Positions 33,190-41,968 of a stretch of 64,000 bases of DNA are shown here, piece after piece; the first letter of the stretch is position 1; each line of letters begins with the position of its first letter. Source of the DNA: Oscillibacter sp. Lineage in GTDB: Bacteria; Bacillota; Clostridia; Oscillospirales; Oscillospiraceae. The translations under genes were made by a program, and so were the position numbers. The stretch is from assembly GCA_022652815.1 (NCBI GenBank), contig JALCRR010000006.1:1-64000 (forward strand), given 5' to 3'. A model generated the notes under the pieces. That model was not told the origin of the DNA and did not search any database. It saw only the letters and a list, made by a program, of their open reading frames with translations.

Positions 33190-34539
33190 ATGGCATTTGA
33201 AGGACTGACTGAAAAATTAAGCTCCACCTTTAAAAAGCTGCGCGGCAAAGGCCGCCTTTCGGAAAACGACGTCCGGGAAGGCATGCGGGAAGTTCGCCTT
33301 GCCCTGCTGGAAGCCGACGTCAGCTATAAGGTGGTTAAGGATTTTGTTGCAAAGGTGACCGAGCGGGCTGTTGGATCCGATGTTCTGGACAGCCTAACCC
33401 CGGCCCAGCAGGTCATCAAGATCGTGAACGAAGAGATGACCGCGCTGATGGGCGGTACCAACGCAAAAATTACCATGGGTTCCCAGCCCCCCACCGTCGT
33501 GATGATGGTTGGTCTGCAGGGTGCCGGCAAAACCACCAACGGTGCCAAGCTGGCAGGCTACATGCAAAAGCAGCACGCCAAGCGTCCACTGCTGGTAGCC
33601 TGCGACGTCTATCGCCCCGCGGCCATTGAGCAGCTACAGGTGGTAGGTTCTCAGCTGAACATTCCCGTCTTTGAGATGGGTCAAGGTGATCCGGTAAAGA
33701 TCGCGCAGGAAGCAATCAAGCACGCAAAAGACTATGGCAATGACATGGTCTTTCTCGATACCGCCGGCCGTCTCCACGTGGACGAGGCGCTGATGGACGA
33801 GCTAAAGCGCATGAAGGCCACCGTTCACCCCAACGAGATTCTGCTGGTGGTCGATGCCATGACCGGTCAAGATGCCGTCAATGCAGCCGGCGCCTTTGAT
33901 GAGGCGCTGGGAATCGACGGTGTGGTGCTGACCAAGTTGGACGGCGACGCCCGCGGCGGTGCGGCTCTCTCGATTCGCGCCACCACCGGAAAACCCATCA
34001 AATTTGTGGGCACCGGCGAAAAGCTGGATATGATCGAGCCCTTCCACCCCGACCGCATGGCCTCCCGCATTCTCGGCATGGGCGATATGCTGACGCTGAT
34101 TGAAAAGGCGCAGCAGACCTACGACGAAAAGCAGGCCACAAAGCTGGAGGAAAAGCTCCGCAAAAACAAATTTACTCTGCAGGACTACTATGATCAGCTT
34201 CAGCAGCTGCGCGGCATGGGAGACCTCTCCCAGCTGGCCGGCATGATGCCCGGCAATATGGGTCGGCAGCTGGAAGGCGCCACCATCGATGATAAGATGA
34301 TGGGACATACGGAAGCCATCATTCTCTCCATGACTCCGTTGGAGCGGGAAAATCCCCAGATTCTAAATGCCAGCCGGAAAAAGCGGATTGCCGCCGGCTG
34401 CGGACTTGAAGTGGTGGATGTCAACCGTCTTTTGAAGCAGTTTGACATGATGCAGCAACTCACCAAGCAGTTTTCCAAGGGTCGCATTTCCCGCAGTGGC
34501 GGAATGATGCACGGTATGGGCCGCAAAAAGCGCAAATAA
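33190..34539 (+). CDS. ffh: Signal recognition particle protein Ffh
   Basis: The 449-residue SRP54 GTPase targets nascent membrane proteins. It has the N domain (MAFEGLTEKLSSTFKKLRGK) and the G domain with P-loop GLQGAGKTTNGAKLAGYM, DTAGRLHVDEALMDELKRMK and TKLDGDARGGAALSIRATTG. The methionine-rich M domain follows, with the signature around LSMTPLERENPQILNASRKK RIAAGCG, and the protein ends in GRKKRK. It is in the ylxM-ffh-rpsP-khpA run. Confidence 0.98.
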   Translation: MAFEGLTEKLSSTFKKLRGKGRLSENDVREGMREVRLALLEADVSYKVVKDFVAKVTERAVGSDVLDSLTPAQQVIKIVNEEMTALMGGTNAKITMGSQPPTVVMMVGLQGAGKTTNGAKLAGYMQKQHAKRPLLVACDVYRPAAIEQLQVVGSQLNIPVFEMGQGDPVKIAQEAIKHAKDYGNDMVFLDTAGRLHVDEALMDELKRMKATVHPNEILLVVDAMTGQDAVNAAGAFDEALGIDGVVLTKLDGDARGGAALSIRATTGKPIKFVGTGEKLDMIEPFHPDRMASRILGMGDMLTLIEKAQQTYDEKQATKLEEKLRKNKFTLQDYYDQLQQLRGMGDLSQLAGMMPGNMGRQLEGATIDDKMMGHTEAIILSMTPLERENPQILNASRKKRIAAGCGLEVVDVNRLLKQFDMMQQLTKQFSKGRISRSGGMMHGMGRKKRK

Positions 34540-34610
34540 TTCTTTTGTGTATAAGTGCTCACGCATTTATCGAGATAAATTAAACAATTTTATTTGGAGG
34601 TACATTTACT

Positions 34611-34850
34611 ATGGTTAAGATCAGACTGCGCCGTCTCGGCGCCAAGAAGGCTCCTTTCTATCGCGTTGTCGTTGCTGACTCCCGTTTCCCCCGCAATGGC
34701 CGTTTCATTGAGGAGATCGGCACTTACAATCCCTGCGTCTCCCCCGCCGAGATCAAGATTGATGGCGAGCGCGCACAGGCTTGGATCAAGTCCGGCGCAC
34801 AGCCCACCGATACCGTCCGTGCCCTGCTGAAAAAAGTGGACGTCCTCTAA
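34611..34850 (+). CDS. rpsP: 30S ribosomal protein S16
   Basis: The 79-residue product [20 protein letters not shown] ... [20 protein letters not shown] is a canonical bS16. A TTGGAGGT ribosome binding site lies 9 bases upstream. It is 71 bases from ffh and 15 from khpA. Confidence 0.98.
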   Translation: MVKIRLRRLGAKKAPFYRVVVADSRFPRNGRFIEEIGTYNPCVSPAEIKIDGERAQAWIKSGAQPTDTVRALLKKVDVL

Positions 34851-34865
34851 GCTGGAGGGAGCCGC

Positions 34866-35096
34866 ATGAAAGACTTGCTGCTCTACATCGCCAGAAACCT
34901 CGTGGATGATCCTGACGCCGTCTCCGTTACGGAAGTACAGGGCGATCAGGAGCTGACGCTGGAGCTGCGCGTTGCCCCCGACGACATGGGTAAGGTAATC
35001 GGCCGTCAAGGCCGCATCGCCAAGGAGATCCGCACAGTTGTGCGCTCTTACGCCCAGCGAACCGGGGTCAAGGTTTCCGTCGACATTGTAGATTGA
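34866..35096 (+). CDS. khpA: KH-domain RNA-binding protein KhpA (YlqC)
   Basis: The 76-residue protein has a single type-II KH domain with the GxxG loop in GKVIGRQGRIAKEIRTVVRS. KhpA heterodimerises with KhpB/Jag in Firmicutes and affects cell elongation and sRNA binding. Its position between rpsP and rimM is conserved. CTGGAGGGAGCCGC precedes the ATG. Confidence 0.95.
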   Translation: MKDLLLYIARNLVDDPDAVSVTEVQGDQELTLELRVAPDDMGKVIGRQGRIAKEIRTVVRSYAQRTGVKVSVDIVD

Positions 35097-35100
35097 GTGA

Positions 35101-35136
35101 AAAACCGTCCGCGTAACTGCGGGCGGTTTTTTCCGC
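35101..35136 (+). terminator. Terminator after khpA
   Basis: Arms AAAACCGTCCGC and GCGGGCGGTTTT with a short loop are followed by T residues, 4 bases after the stop. Confidence 0.9.
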
Positions 35137-35144
35137 ACCGATTG

Positions 35145-35173
35145 CTGACATATTTCTGCTTGTATGGTACAAT
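35145..35173 (+). promoter_or_regulatory. Promoter of rimM-trmD
   Basis: CTGACA (35145-35150) and TACAAT (35168-35173) with a 17-base spacer lie 40 bases upstream of rimM. Confidence 0.7.
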
Positions 35174-35212
35174 AAGTGCATCATGTAGAAGTTTGAACAA
35201 AGGAGTTTCTCT

Positions 35213-35719
35213 ATGAAACTGGAATTTATAAAAGTTGGCCGGATCGTCAATGCCCACGGCATCCGTGGTGAGGTTCGGGTTCAGCCCATCAATCAAGAGC
35301 CTGCCTTCTTGACACGATTCAAGACCTTTTATCTGGGCGGAAAGCCCGTCTCCCCCACTGCCAATCATGTCCACAAAAGTCTGGTGCTTTTAAAGCTGCC
35401 CGGGGTGGATGACATGAATGCGGCGCTTGATCTGAAAGGTCAAGAGTTCTCGGTTCGTCGGGAGGATGCGCATCTTGCCCCCGGCGAATGCTTTGACGAG
35501 GAACTGCTGGGTCTGGACGTATGCGACGCCGACACAGGCGATGCCATCGGCAAGCTGACGCTGGTTGAGCAATATCCCGCCCATAAAGTTTATACGGTGA
35601 CGGGCGAAAAAGTATACCTGATTCCGGCTGTGCCGGGTGTATTCATCAAATCCGTGGACCTGGACGAAAACCGCATGGAGGTTCATATGCTGGAGGGGCT
35701 GGCTGTCGATGAGAATTGA
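35213..35719 (+). CDS. rimM: Ribosome maturation factor RimM
   Basis: The 168-residue protein helps mature the 30S head. It has the N-terminal barrel (FIKVGRIVNAHGIRGEVRVQ) and the C-terminal PRC-barrel (GLDVCDADTGDAIGKLTLVE; YLIPAVPGVFIKSVDLDENR). AAAGGAG precedes the ATG. It overlaps trmD by 11 bases, as commonly seen. Confidence 0.96.
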   Translation: MKLEFIKVGRIVNAHGIRGEVRVQPINQEPAFLTRFKTFYLGGKPVSPTANHVHKSLVLLKLPGVDDMNAALDLKGQEFSVRREDAHLAPGECFDEELLGLDVCDADTGDAIGKLTLVEQYPAHKVYTVTGEKVYLIPAVPGVFIKSVDLDENRMEVHMLEGLAVDEN

Positions 35720-36521
35720 TATTATGACGCTGTTTCCCGATTCGGTGGACGCCATGCTGAATGCCTCCATTCTGGGCCGTGCCCAGGCGCGGGGTTATAT
35801 CAACATTCAGACCCACCAGATTCGGGACTATACCACCAACAGGCAGATGCAGGTGGACGACTATCCCTACGGCGGAGGCCGAGGCGCCATCATGCAGGCT
35901 GATCCCCTGTATCGCTGCTGGCGCCACATTCTCTGGGACACCAACGATTTTGAAGCCTATACCATTTTCATGTCCCCCTGCGGCCGTACCTTTAACCAGG
36001 AGGTGGCGAAAGAGCTGAAAGCCCAGCACGACCATCTGATTCTGGTCTGCGGCCACTACGAAGGCATTGACCAGCGCTTTATTGAGGAATGCGTGGACGA
36101 AGAGATTTCCATGGGTGACTTTGTGCTCACCGGCGGCGAAATTCCCGCCATGGCAGTGTGCGATGCCATCTGCCGCATGGTTCCCGGCGTCCTGCCGGAG
36201 GAAAGCTGCTACACAGAAGAATCCCACTGGAATGGGCTTCTGGAATATCCCCAGTATTCCCGCCCTGCCGAATGGCACGGGCAGAAGGTTCCAGAGATTT
36301 TGACCAGCGGCGACCACGCAAAAGTCGCCGCCTGGCGAAAAAAAGAGAGCTATAAGCGCACCATGCTCCGCCGCCCGGATCTCTTTGCCGGTTTTGACGA
36401 GCGCCAACTCACTACGAAAGCTGACCGCAGAATTCTCCAACAGGCAAAAGAGGAAGTCCGTGCCGAGCGTCAGTCAGAACAGCCTGCTGTTTCCTGCGGG
36501 GAAGATCAAAGCAAAAAATAA
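35709..36521 (+). CDS. trmD: tRNA (guanine-N1-)-methyltransferase
   Basis: The 270-residue SPOUT enzyme makes m1G37 in tRNA. MRIDIMTLFPDSVDAMLNAS at 35709 is the conserved N-terminus. The trefoil-knot SAM motifs are ILVCGHYEGIDQRFIEECVD, EISMGDFVLTGGEIPAMAVC and GLLEYPQYSRPAEW. The C-terminal extension after about residue 240 is longer and more acidic than in E. coli. An upstream in-frame start inside rimM is rejected. It ends in a strong terminator. Confidence 0.97.
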   Translation: MRIDIMTLFPDSVDAMLNASILGRAQARGYINIQTHQIRDYTTNRQMQVDDYPYGGGRGAIMQADPLYRCWRHILWDTNDFEAYTIFMSPCGRTFNQEVAKELKAQHDHLILVCGHYEGIDQRFIEECVDEEISMGDFVLTGGEIPAMAVCDAICRMVPGVLPEESCYTEESHWNGLLEYPQYSRPAEWHGQKVPEILTSGDHAKVAAWRKKESYKRTMLRRPDLFAGFDERQLTTKADRRILQQAKEEVRAERQSEQPAVSCGEDQSKK

Positions 36522-36545
36522 ACAGCTTCAAAATTTGCAATAATG

Positions 36546-36582
36546 AAAAGCGAGACGGAATTTTTCGTCTCGCTTTTTATTT
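36546..36582 (+). terminator. Terminator of rimM-trmD
   Basis: A 12-bp stem (36546-36557 with 36566-36577) is followed by TTTATTTT, 25 bases past the trmD stop. Confidence 0.92.
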
Positions 36583-36611
36583 TCACCGGGGATACTACTC
36601 CAAAAGAGCAG

Positions 36612-36640
36612 TTGACAGATACCCCCATAGGGTATATATT
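36612..36640 (+). promoter_or_regulatory. Promoter of copA-csoR-copZ
   Basis: TTGACA (36612-36617) and TATATT (36635-36640) with a 17-base spacer. The first CsoR box fills the spacer, so bound CsoR would block RNA polymerase. Confidence 0.88.
36619..36635. promoter_or_regulatory. CsoR operator 1
   Basis: ATACCCCCATAGGGTAT is an inverted repeat of the TACCC/GGGTA type bound by copper-sensing CsoR repressors, lying between the -35 and -10 boxes. Confidence 0.85.
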
Positions 36641-36655
36641 ATATGTGTATTTAAA

Positions 36656-36672
36656 ATACCCCCCAGGGGTAT
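36656..36672. promoter_or_regulatory. CsoR operator 2
   Basis: ATACCCCCCAGGGGTAT is a second, perfect inverted repeat of the same type, downstream of the start site and 37 bases (centre to centre) from operator 1. Confidence 0.82.
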
Positions 36673-36691
36673 CTGCTGAGAAAGGATTTTT

Positions 36692-38926
36692 ATGCGCGAG
36701 GAAAAATACGAAATTATTGGGATGCACTGCGCCGCGTGCAGCGCATCCGTGGAAAAAGTCACCCGCCGTCTCCCCGGTGTGGAGCGCAGCGATGTAAATC
36801 TGACGACAAATCTGATGGATATTGTCTATGACGAAACGCAAACCACCCCGGAAATGATCTGTGCCAAGGTCGAAAAGGCCGGTTTTGGCATTGAACTGCA
36901 CGCCGAGCATCCGGAACAACAATCGTCTGAAGCGAAGAAGAACTCCAATGATGACTATCAAGCGCAAAAGCGGCGATTGATCGGTGCGGCGATTTTCTCC
37001 CTTTTATTATTATATGTATCGATGGGGCAGATGCTGCCCACTCCCCTGCCCCTGCCAGATCTGTTTTCCATGGACACTCACGGCGTCAACTTTGCCGTTT
37101 TGCAACTGATTTTGACGATTCCGGTGCTATTTTTCGGCAGCAGCTACCTCAAAAGCGGTTTTTCTGCCTTAATTCACGGAAATCCGAATATGGATTCTCT
37201 GGTCACCATCGGCAGCTCCTGCTCCTTTGTGTACAGTCTGGTTATGACGTTTCTAATTTCCGACAATATGCACCATGTCCACCATTTATATTATGAGTCC
37301 GCCGCCATCGTGCTGACGCTGATTATGCTAGGCAAGTTTTTTGAAGCCCGCAGCGTTCAGAAAACGAAAGGTGCCATCACAAAGCTGATGGAACTGAAGC
37401 CCGACACCGCCATTCTGGCAGAAAATGGTCGGGAAGTTCCGACGTCCACCCTAAAAGTGGGCGACGTGATTCTGGTCAAGCCCGGCGAAAAAATTGCGGC
37501 GGACGGAGAAGTGGTTCAGGGCCGCGGCAGTGTCAACGAGGCCATGCTCACGGGAGAGAGCCTGCCCGTTGAAAAGGAACCCGGCAGCACCGTCATTGGT
37601 GGAAGCATCAGTCAAGACGGGCTTCTTCAAGTTCGCGTTTCCCGCACAGGTGATGACACAACGCTTGCCAAAATCATTCACTTTGTGGAGGATGCGCAGG
37701 GCAAAAAAGCGCCGATTGCCAAGATCGCCGACCGGGTAGCGGGCGTCTTTGTCCCGGTGGTGATTTTCATTGCCGCTCTGGCAGCCATTTTGTGGCTGCT
37801 TTTGGGGCAGGACTTCGCCTTTGCTCTGCGGATTTTCACTTCGGTTCTGGTGATTGCCTGCCCCTGTGCGCTGGGTCTGGCAACCCCCACTGCCATCATG
37901 GTTGGAACAGGGCTTGGCGCTTCCAACGGCATTCTGATCCGCTCCGGCGAGGCGCTGGAGATTACCCACAAGGTAAACGCGGTGGTACTGGACAAAACCG
38001 GCACCGTCACGCAAGGTCGGCCAGCCGTGGCTGCTGTGGTTCCCGCCGGGATTTCAGAGCAGGAACTTTTGATGTATGCCGCATCCGTGGAAAGTGGCTC
38101 CGCTCACCCGCTGGCAGGCGCCGTGACCGCCTATGCGTCAGAGAATGGACTCGCCGTGCAGGGTGCGGAAAATCTGACGGAGTTCCCGGGTCGGGGGTTA
38201 CAGGCCACCATTGCGGGCAGCGTCATTCTCGCCGGAAATAGGCGGCTGATGGATGAGCATTCCATTGACCTCTCTGCTCTTGATTCTCAGACAGCCGACC
38301 TATGTGCCAAGGGTCAAACGCTGCTTTATTTTGCCAGAGACGGACATCTGATTGGTCTGATCGGCGTGTCCGACCCCATCAAGCCCTCCAGCCGAGAAGC
38401 CATTGAAACGCTAAAAAAAGAGGGCATCCGTACAGTTCTCCTCACCGGTGACACGAAAGCCGCTGCGGCCTCCATTGCCCGGCAAGCCGGTGTGGACGAG
38501 GTCATTGCCGAGGTTCTACCGGCGGATAAGGCCGCTGTGATCCAGCAGCTGCAAAAGGACGGAAAAACGGTGATGATGGTGGGCGACGGCATCAATGACG
38601 CCCCTGCTCTGGCACAGGCCGACGTGGGCTGCGCCATCGGCAGCGGCAGCGATATTGCCATTGAATCCGCCGACTTAATTCTCATGCGCAGCGATTTGAA
38701 AGACGTTCCCCGGGCGATTCAGCTCTCCCGCCTGACGATACGGGATATTAAGCAGAATCTTTTCTGGGCGTTTTGCTACAATACCGTCTGCATTCCCGTG
38801 GCTGCCGGCATTCTGTTCCCCGCCTTTGGCATCTTGCTGACCCCCATGATTGCCGGCGCTGCCATGTCATTAAGCTCCCTGTGCGTGGTGGGCAATGCCC
38901 TGCGGCTGCGGACAAAAAAACTGTAA
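36692..38926 (+). CDS. copA: Copper-exporting P1B-type ATPase
   Basis: The 744-residue ATPase exports Cu(I). It has one N-terminal HMA domain with GMHCAACSASVEK, then about eight membrane helices. The metal-site motif CPC is in VIACPCALGLATPTA (about residue 390), the phosphorylation site in VLDKTGTVTQGRP (about 433) and the hinge in MVGDGINDAPALAQADVG (about 628). The M7/M8 residues YNTVCIPVAAG and MAGAAMSLSSL-type MSLSS motif match Cu(I) pumps. AGAAAGGA precedes the ATG. It is first in an operon with csoR and copZ. Confidence 0.96.
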   Translation: MREEKYEIIGMHCAACSASVEKVTRRLPGVERSDVNLTTNLMDIVYDETQTTPEMICAKVEKAGFGIELHAEHPEQQSSEAKKNSNDDYQAQKRRLIGAAIFSLLLLYVSMGQMLPTPLPLPDLFSMDTHGVNFAVLQLILTIPVLFFGSSYLKSGFSALIHGNPNMDSLVTIGSSCSFVYSLVMTFLISDNMHHVHHLYYESAAIVLTLIMLGKFFEARSVQKTKGAITKLMELKPDTAILAENGREVPTSTLKVGDVILVKPGEKIAADGEVVQGRGSVNEAMLTGESLPVEKEPGSTVIGGSISQDGLLQVRVSRTGDDTTLAKIIHFVEDAQGKKAPIAKIADRVAGVFVPVVIFIAALAAILWLLLGQDFAFALRIFTSVLVIACPCALGLATPTAIMVGTGLGASNGILIRSGEALEITHKVNAVVLDKTGTVTQGRPAVAAVVPAGISEQELLMYAASVESGSAHPLAGAVTAYASENGLAVQGAENLTEFPGRGLQATIAGSVILAGNRRLMDEHSIDLSALDSQTADLCAKGQTLLYFARDGHLIGLIGVSDPIKPSSREAIETLKKEGIRTVLLTGDTKAAAASIARQAGVDEVIAEVLPADKAAVIQQLQKDGKTVMMVGDGINDAPALAQADVGCAIGSGSDIAIESADLILMRSDLKDVPRAIQLSRLTIRDIKQNLFWAFCYNTVCIPVAAGILFPAFGILLTPMIAGAAMSLSSLCVVGNALRLRTKKL

Positions 38927-38939
38927 GGAGAACACCTGT

Positions 38940-39293
38940 ATGGACGAAGAAAAGGGCTGCACACTGGAAAAAATTATGCGGGAATGCAGGCTTTCGGACG
39001 ACCAGGCCTGCTGCCACAAGACGAAACATCGGGACCCGGAGGAGTATGACGCGCTGACAAAGCGCCTTAGCCGGATTGAAGGACAAATCCGCGGCATCCG
39101 CGGCATGGTGGAAAAAGACGCCTACTGCACGGATATTCTCACGCAGGTATCGGCCGCTCAAGCCGCTCTGAACGCTTTTTCCCGGGAGCTGTTGGAAAAT
39201 CATATTCGCACCTGCGTTGTGCAGGATATTCAAAACGGCCAGATGGACGTCATTGACGACCTAATGAAAACCATTCAAAAGCTGATAAAATAA
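38940..39293 (+). CDS. csoR: CsoR-family copper-sensing repressor
   Basis: The 117-residue DUF156 protein has the helical core LTKRLSRIEGQIRGIRGMVE. The Cys-His-Cys copper ligands are in DAYCTDILTQ and ENHIRTCVV. The N-terminal extension is Cys-rich (EEKGCTLEKIMRECRL; DDQACCHKTKH), more than in typical CsoR, and could bind additional metal. Start 38940 follows AAGGAG; a longer frame overlaps copA. It should repress this operon at the two boxes upstream of copA. Confidence 0.93.
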   Translation: MDEEKGCTLEKIMRECRLSDDQACCHKTKHRDPEEYDALTKRLSRIEGQIRGIRGMVEKDAYCTDILTQVSAAQAALNAFSRELLENHIRTCVVQDIQNGQMDVIDDLMKTIQKLIK

Positions 39294-39308
39294 AAGGAGT
39301 GTATTTTT

Positions 39309-39503
39309 ATGAAGACAATATCCGTTCCAGACATGATGTGCGCCCATTGCGTAGAGCGAATTACCGACGGATTGAATGCCGCCGGACTGAAGTTCACCGT
39401 CTCTCTTGAGAAAAAGCTTGTCACCCTTGACGGTGATGAAACCGCTGCCTCAGCAGCTGTTTCCGAGCTGGAAGATCTTGGTTTTTCTCCAGAAATGCAA
39501 TAA
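39309..39503 (+). CDS. copZ: Copper chaperone, HMA domain (CopZ-like)
   Basis: The 64-residue HMA-fold protein MKTISVPDMMCAHCVERITD has the MxCxxC copper-binding motif and normal CopZ length. It is third in the copper operon, 15 bases after csoR, and probably delivers Cu(I) to CopA and CsoR. AAAAGGAGTG precedes the ATG. Confidence 0.93.
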   Translation: MKTISVPDMMCAHCVERITDGLNAAGLKFTVSLEKKLVTLDGDETAASAAVSELEDLGFSPEMQ

Positions 39504-39532
39504 AAAGTAATAAAAATTTTCGTTTTTTGGAA

Positions 39533-39577
39533 AAAAGAGCTCTGTATTCCGTTCTGGGGTACAGAGCTCTTTTCTGC
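39533..39577. terminator. Terminator of the copper operon
   Basis: A 14-bp stem (39533-39546 with 39560-39573) has an A run before and a T run after it. Confidence 0.9.
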
Positions 39578-39694
39578 ATTCATTCCTTGTCACTTTTTTG
39601 TAATTTTTTTAACTTTCGTTTACTTTTATTTCCATATTGTTTTGAGTCTTTTTGTCGAAAGTGGGAGACATAATACCGCAATTTGCATGAAAAC
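39578..39694. other. AT-rich intergenic spacer
   Basis: This AT-rich stretch follows the copper operon terminator. No open frame with a ribosome binding site and no convincing hairpin was seen; it ends at the promoter of the YabE-like gene. Confidence 0.6.
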
Positions 39695-39723
39695 TTGACA
39701 TGAGTGGGAGTTTGGTGTATACT
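39695..39723 (+). promoter_or_regulatory. Promoter of the YabE-like gene
   Basis: TTGACA (39695-39700) and TATACT (39718-39723) with a 17-base spacer. The leader is about 115 bases. Confidence 0.85.
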
Positions 39724-39843
39724 GAACCCAGTTTTTTGAGAAGTAACAAAAGTTACAAATTGATTTTTTCTTTGTAATCAATGGATTTGCAACATTGAAA
39801 GCCGGGAAAAAATGTCTTGGAAAACTCTTCAGGAGGTATTTGT

Positions 39844-40884
39844 TTGGAACATCAAAACCATTGGAAAAAACTGCATGAGTTATGGAAACAGTATTCCATT
39901 TTGGTCTGCGTTCTGGCAAGCGTTGCATGCGTGAGTCTGTTTCTGGTAAATCGCGCTGACGCTCTGTATATTCTGACTGGCGCTTCTGATTCTGCGATTG
40001 TGCTGGACCGCACAGCAGATGCAAACGCGGCCAAGGATTTTTCTTCCCAGCTGGTCTACGTCGGAGCCAAGGCTTCCGGCTATGAAGTTACCCTAAAGGC
40101 CGGTCAGAATGTCTCCGTCAGTTTTGACGGTGCAACTGTTGCCGCCGCTTCCCAAGGTGAGACCATTTCTGCCCTTTTAAATCGTCTGCACATCGAGCCT
40201 ACTCCGCTGGACATGGTTCTGGTCGATCTCTCCGGAGATTATACCAAGCTGACGATTGCGGAGGATCTGACCTATTATGACAAGGTCGTGGAGTCCGTGG
40301 ACTATGAAACAGTCCGCACACCCTCCGTGTATCTTCCCCAGGGCACGGAGCAGGTCGTTCAGGCCGGACAGGACGGCACCCGCACCGCCGTTTATGAAGT
40401 GGTCTATTCCGGCGGCGAGCTGGTTTCCCGCCAGTTCGTGGATGAGGAAAATTCCACCGCTGTCAACGAAATCGTTGCGGTGGGCACCGCCGTCTCCACG
40501 GTCTCTGCGTCTGACCGCATCGCCTCCGTCTCTAAAAGTGACGACGGCAGCGGCGTTCTGGCCTTCCAGTCCGGCGGAACCATGCGGTTCTCCTCCGTCA
40601 AATCCATGACGGCCACCGCCTATACGCAGGGCGTCCCAGGCGTGGACAGCCGCACAGCCACTGGAACCACGGTTCATGTGGGCACCGTGGCCGTGGACAG
40701 AAATGTGATTCCTCTGGGCACCAAAATGTATATTCTCACCAATGACGGCAGAGTCGTTTATGGCGTTGCCGTGGCCGAGGATACCGGCGTGCGTGGCAAC
40801 AAGGTGGACCTGTACTACGATACCTATTCACAGTGCATCAATTTTGGCCGCAGAGCCTGCACCGTCTATCTGCTCAGCGACTAA
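39844..40884 (+). CDS. YabE-like wall protein with G5 and 3D domains
   Basis: From a TTG start at 39844 (AGGAGG 7 bases upstream) the product has 346 residues. An N-terminal membrane anchor (YSILVCVLASVACVSLFLVN) is followed by DUF348-like segments. A G5 domain comes next (YYDKVVESVDYETVRTPSVY onward), then a C-terminal 3D/RlpA-like barrel (SMTATAYTQGVPGVDSRTAT; VAVDRNVIPLGTKMYI; VAEDTGVRGNKVDLYY) carrying the three Asp of the 3D family. It is probably a peptidoglycan-active enzyme related to Bacillus YabE. In Bacillus yabE precedes rnmV and ksgA; here rsmA follows but rnmV is missing. Confidence 0.88.
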   Translation: MEHQNHWKKLHELWKQYSILVCVLASVACVSLFLVNRADALYILTGASDSAIVLDRTADANAAKDFSSQLVYVGAKASGYEVTLKAGQNVSVSFDGATVAAASQGETISALLNRLHIEPTPLDMVLVDLSGDYTKLTIAEDLTYYDKVVESVDYETVRTPSVYLPQGTEQVVQAGQDGTRTAVYEVVYSGGELVSRQFVDEENSTAVNEIVAVGTAVSTVSASDRIASVSKSDDGSGVLAFQSGGTMRFSSVKSMTATAYTQGVPGVDSRTATGTTVHVGTVAVDRNVIPLGTKMYILTNDGRVVYGVAVAEDTGVRGNKVDLYYDTYSQCINFGRRACTVYLLSD

Positions 40885-40906
40885 TTCTCCCTTTTAACTC
40901 ATGCTT

Positions 40907-40936
40907 TCCCCGGCACGGAATGTGCCGGGGATTTTT
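40907..40936 (+). terminator. Terminator of the YabE-like gene
   Basis: A 10-bp stem (40907-40916 with 40922-40931) is followed by TTTTT. Confidence 0.9.
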
Positions 40937-40941
40937 CCTGC

Positions 40942-40970
40942 TTGGAAACAGGCCCTAATTCTGTTATACT
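40942..40970 (+). promoter_or_regulatory. Promoter of rsmA
   Basis: TTGGAA (40942-40947) and TATACT (40965-40970) with a 17-base spacer lie 37 bases before the start. Confidence 0.7.
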
Positions 40971-41006
40971 GACTTTAAGTTTACTTGGAAAGGGCGGCGG
41001 AACGCT

Positions 41007-41882
41007 TTGAATCTTTGCGACTATGCAGTCATCCGTGAAGTGCTTGCGCGTCACGGGTTTCATTTTTCAAAATCCATGGGACAGAATTTTCTCATTGACC
41101 CCAGCATCCCCCGCGCGATTGCGGAGGCTTCCGGCGCAGACGAAACCTGCGGCGTTCTGGAGATTGGTCCCGGCGTCGGTCCTCTGACTGCCGAGCTTGC
41201 CCAGCGCGCGGGAACCGTCACGGCGCTGGAGCTGGATCACACGCTGCTGCCCGTTCTTGCAGAGACGCTGGCAGATTATTCCAATGTGGAGGTTGTGCCC
41301 GGTGACGTCATGAAATGCGACCTGGGCGCCCTGGCGGAGGAGAAATTTGCCGGGCTGACCCCCATTGTCTGCTCCAATCTCCCCTACAACATTACAACGC
41401 CGGTGCTGACAAAAATTGTGGAGACGCCCCAATTTCAGTCCATCACCGTGATGATTCAGCGGGAAGTTGCCCGACGGATTTGCGCCGCTCCCGGCGACAG
41501 TGAGTGCGGATATTTCTCTCTTGTGATGCAGTACTACATGGAAACGGAGCTGTTGTTCGACGTCCCCCGGGAATGCTTTTTCCCGTCCCCGAAGGTAACG
41601 TCCTCCGTCATCCGCTGCGTCCGGCGAAAGGAACCCGCCGTTTGCGTGGAGGACAAGGCGTTCTTCTTCCAAGTGATGCGGGGCGCGTTTCTGCTGCGGC
41701 GAAAGACACTGGTCAACTCTCTCGCCTCCGCTCTGCCGGAAATCGGCAAGCCTGCCATTCAAGAAGCCATTGCCGCCTGCGGTCTGAGCGCGGACATTCG
41801 AGGGGAGCGGCTGAGCCTTCAAAGTTTTGCCAGTCTGTCCGATTATTTGCGAATTCACAAAAGTAAACGTTTTTCCTCTTGA
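41007..41882 (+). CDS. rsmA: 16S rRNA (adenine1518-N6/adenine1519-N6)-dimethyltransferase
   Basis: The 291-residue KsgA enzyme dimethylates A1518 and A1519. The hallmark is FHFSKSMGQNFLIDPSIPRA, the SAM site VLEIGPGVGPLTAELAQRAG and the catalytic NLPY in CSNLPYNITTPVLTKIVE. The C-terminal domain has VPRECFFPSPKVTSSVIRCV. It uses a TTG start at 41007 with a poor upstream GGCGG site. It is 4 codons from the pckA promoter, with no terminator between. Confidence 0.96.
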   Translation: MNLCDYAVIREVLARHGFHFSKSMGQNFLIDPSIPRAIAEASGADETCGVLEIGPGVGPLTAELAQRAGTVTALELDHTLLPVLAETLADYSNVEVVPGDVMKCDLGALAEEKFAGLTPIVCSNLPYNITTPVLTKIVETPQFQSITVMIQREVARRICAAPGDSECGYFSLVMQYYMETELLFDVPRECFFPSPKVTSSVIRCVRRKEPAVCVEDKAFFFQVMRGAFLLRRKTLVNSLASALPEIGKPAIQEAIAACGLSADIRGERLSLQSFASLSDYLRIHKSKRFSS

Positions 41883-41907
41883 TTTTTTGGTTGAATTCCT
41901 GTATTAT
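41879..41907 (+). promoter_or_regulatory. Promoter of pckA
   Basis: TTGATT (41879-41884) and TATTAT (41902-41907) with a 17-base spacer overlap the rsmA stop codon. Confidence 0.6.
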
Positions 41908-41968
41908 AAAGAGCAATCAGAATTTTTGTAAGCAACCTAAAAATATTTTGTCAGGAGGAGCGATTTAT

